Source: Syntrophales bacterium
Lineage (GTDB): Bacteria > Desulfobacterota > Syntrophia > Syntrophales > UBA2210
Assembly (NCBI GenBank): GCA_030655735.1
Contig: JAUSPK010000238.1
Location: 1 to 12,994, forward strand
Direction: 5' to 3'
Length of the DNA stretch: 12,994 nt
Part shown: piece after piece, positions 12,670 to 12,994 of the stretch
Numbering within the stretch: the stretch's first letter is position 1
Layout of the letters: the number at the start of each line of letters is the position of its first letter
Position numbers and translations under genes: made by a program
Notes under the pieces: model-generated
The model's database searches: none
Told to the model about the DNA's origin: nothing
What the model saw: only the letters and a program-made list of their open reading frames with translations

Positions 12670-12994
12670 TGATTTCATCCAGGACGCGCAGGGACTTTGG
12701 TTCTTTTCCGAGGATATACCGTATAAAGTGTCTGAATATCTGGCTGCTTTCCCTCAGGGCACTTTCCGACAGGATCAGCCGCGGTATCCGGTCCGTTTCG
12801 ATCTTCTTTCCCATCAGGAGCGTCTTGATGGTCCCGGTGGATACGGGGATACAATCTTGATCGCCCCGGCCGCACCGCAAACACCGGATGCCGCCTCGTG
12901 CCGCATCAAAGAAGGCGGTATCGATTTCATCAAGGGGCGTGTTGCAGAGGATGCATCTTTCCAGTACCGGCTCGTATCCCGAGAGCTTGAGCAG
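12656..12994 (-). CDS. recO: DNA repair protein RecO, C-terminal part (5' end outside window)
   Basis: The open frame enters from the right edge and ends at TGA 12658-12656, giving 112 residues. It opens with LLKLSGYEPVLERCILC, typical of the RecO C-terminal helical domain, and has the zinc-finger pattern CxxC (14 and 17 of the visible part), then CxxC 20 residues later (38 and 41), followed by GCGRGD-like and IPVSTGTIKTL, which is the usual RecO continuation. The final IFRHFIRYILGKEPKSLRVLDEI helix matches the family end. Known role: with RecR, RecO loads RecA on SSB-coated single-stranded DNA in gap repair. recO next to glyQ-glyS is a common arrangement in this bacterial group as far as I recall. 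Confidence 0.9.
   Translation of the reverse strand: MLKLSGYEPVLERCILCNTPLDEIDTAFFDAARGGIRCLRCGRGDQDCIPVSTGTIKTLLMGKKIETDRIPRLILSESALRESSQIFRHFIRYILGKEPKSLRVLDEISGMM

Overview
This window looks like a bacterial chromosome segment. The gene content and order (recO-glyQ-glyS beside a large aro operon, and a Bacillus/archaeal-style DAHP synthase) and the protein sequences suggest Desulfobacterota / former Deltaproteobacteria, perhaps near the Syntrophia. That placement is inference from protein style only. Two protein genes run off the ends: an ABC-F (Uup-like) gene at the left and recO at the right.

Layout. Positions 1-903 (+ strand) hold the 3' end of a Uup-type ABC-F gene and a complete YaiI/YqxD-family gene. 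Everything else lies on the - strand. Reading from the right edge in the direction of transcription, the order is recO (3' part), glyQ, glyS, a 407-bp regulatory intergenic region, then aroF-aroB-pheA-aroD-aroE-aroA-aroK-aroC, and finally a higB-higA toxin-antitoxin pair. HigA converges with the YaiI-family gene. No RNA genes, CRISPR arrays or insertion sequences were seen.

The core is an eight-gene operon that encodes all seven shikimate-pathway enzymes (PEP + erythrose-4-phosphate to chorismate) plus the chorismate mutase/prephenate dehydratase leading towards phenylalanine. Every internal junction overlaps: five are 4-nt ATGA stop/start overlaps, one overlaps by 14 nt and one by 37 nt. The operon therefore looks tightly translationally coupled. 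No tyrA or trp gene is present.

The main discovery is in front of aroF. A promoter-like TTGACA element is followed by a 28-codon leader ORF with its own Shine-Dalgarno sequence. Codons 10-17 read Tyr-Trp-Phe-Ser-Tyr-Tyr-Tyr-Phe. Downstream I can trace the full set of alternative pairings of a trp-type attenuator: segment 1:2 (8 perfect bp), antiterminator 2:3, and terminator 3:4. A second strong terminator follows, whose 5' arm can pair with segment 4. This suggests a single leader that senses all three aromatic amino acids and gates the whole shikimate operon, possibly through a six-segment cascade controlling two terminators in tandem.

A second compact regulatory unit is the higBA pair. 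Its near-consensus promoter overlaps the aroC stop codon, has a palindrome between -35 and -10 (likely the HigA operator), and would start transcription almost at the toxin ATG.
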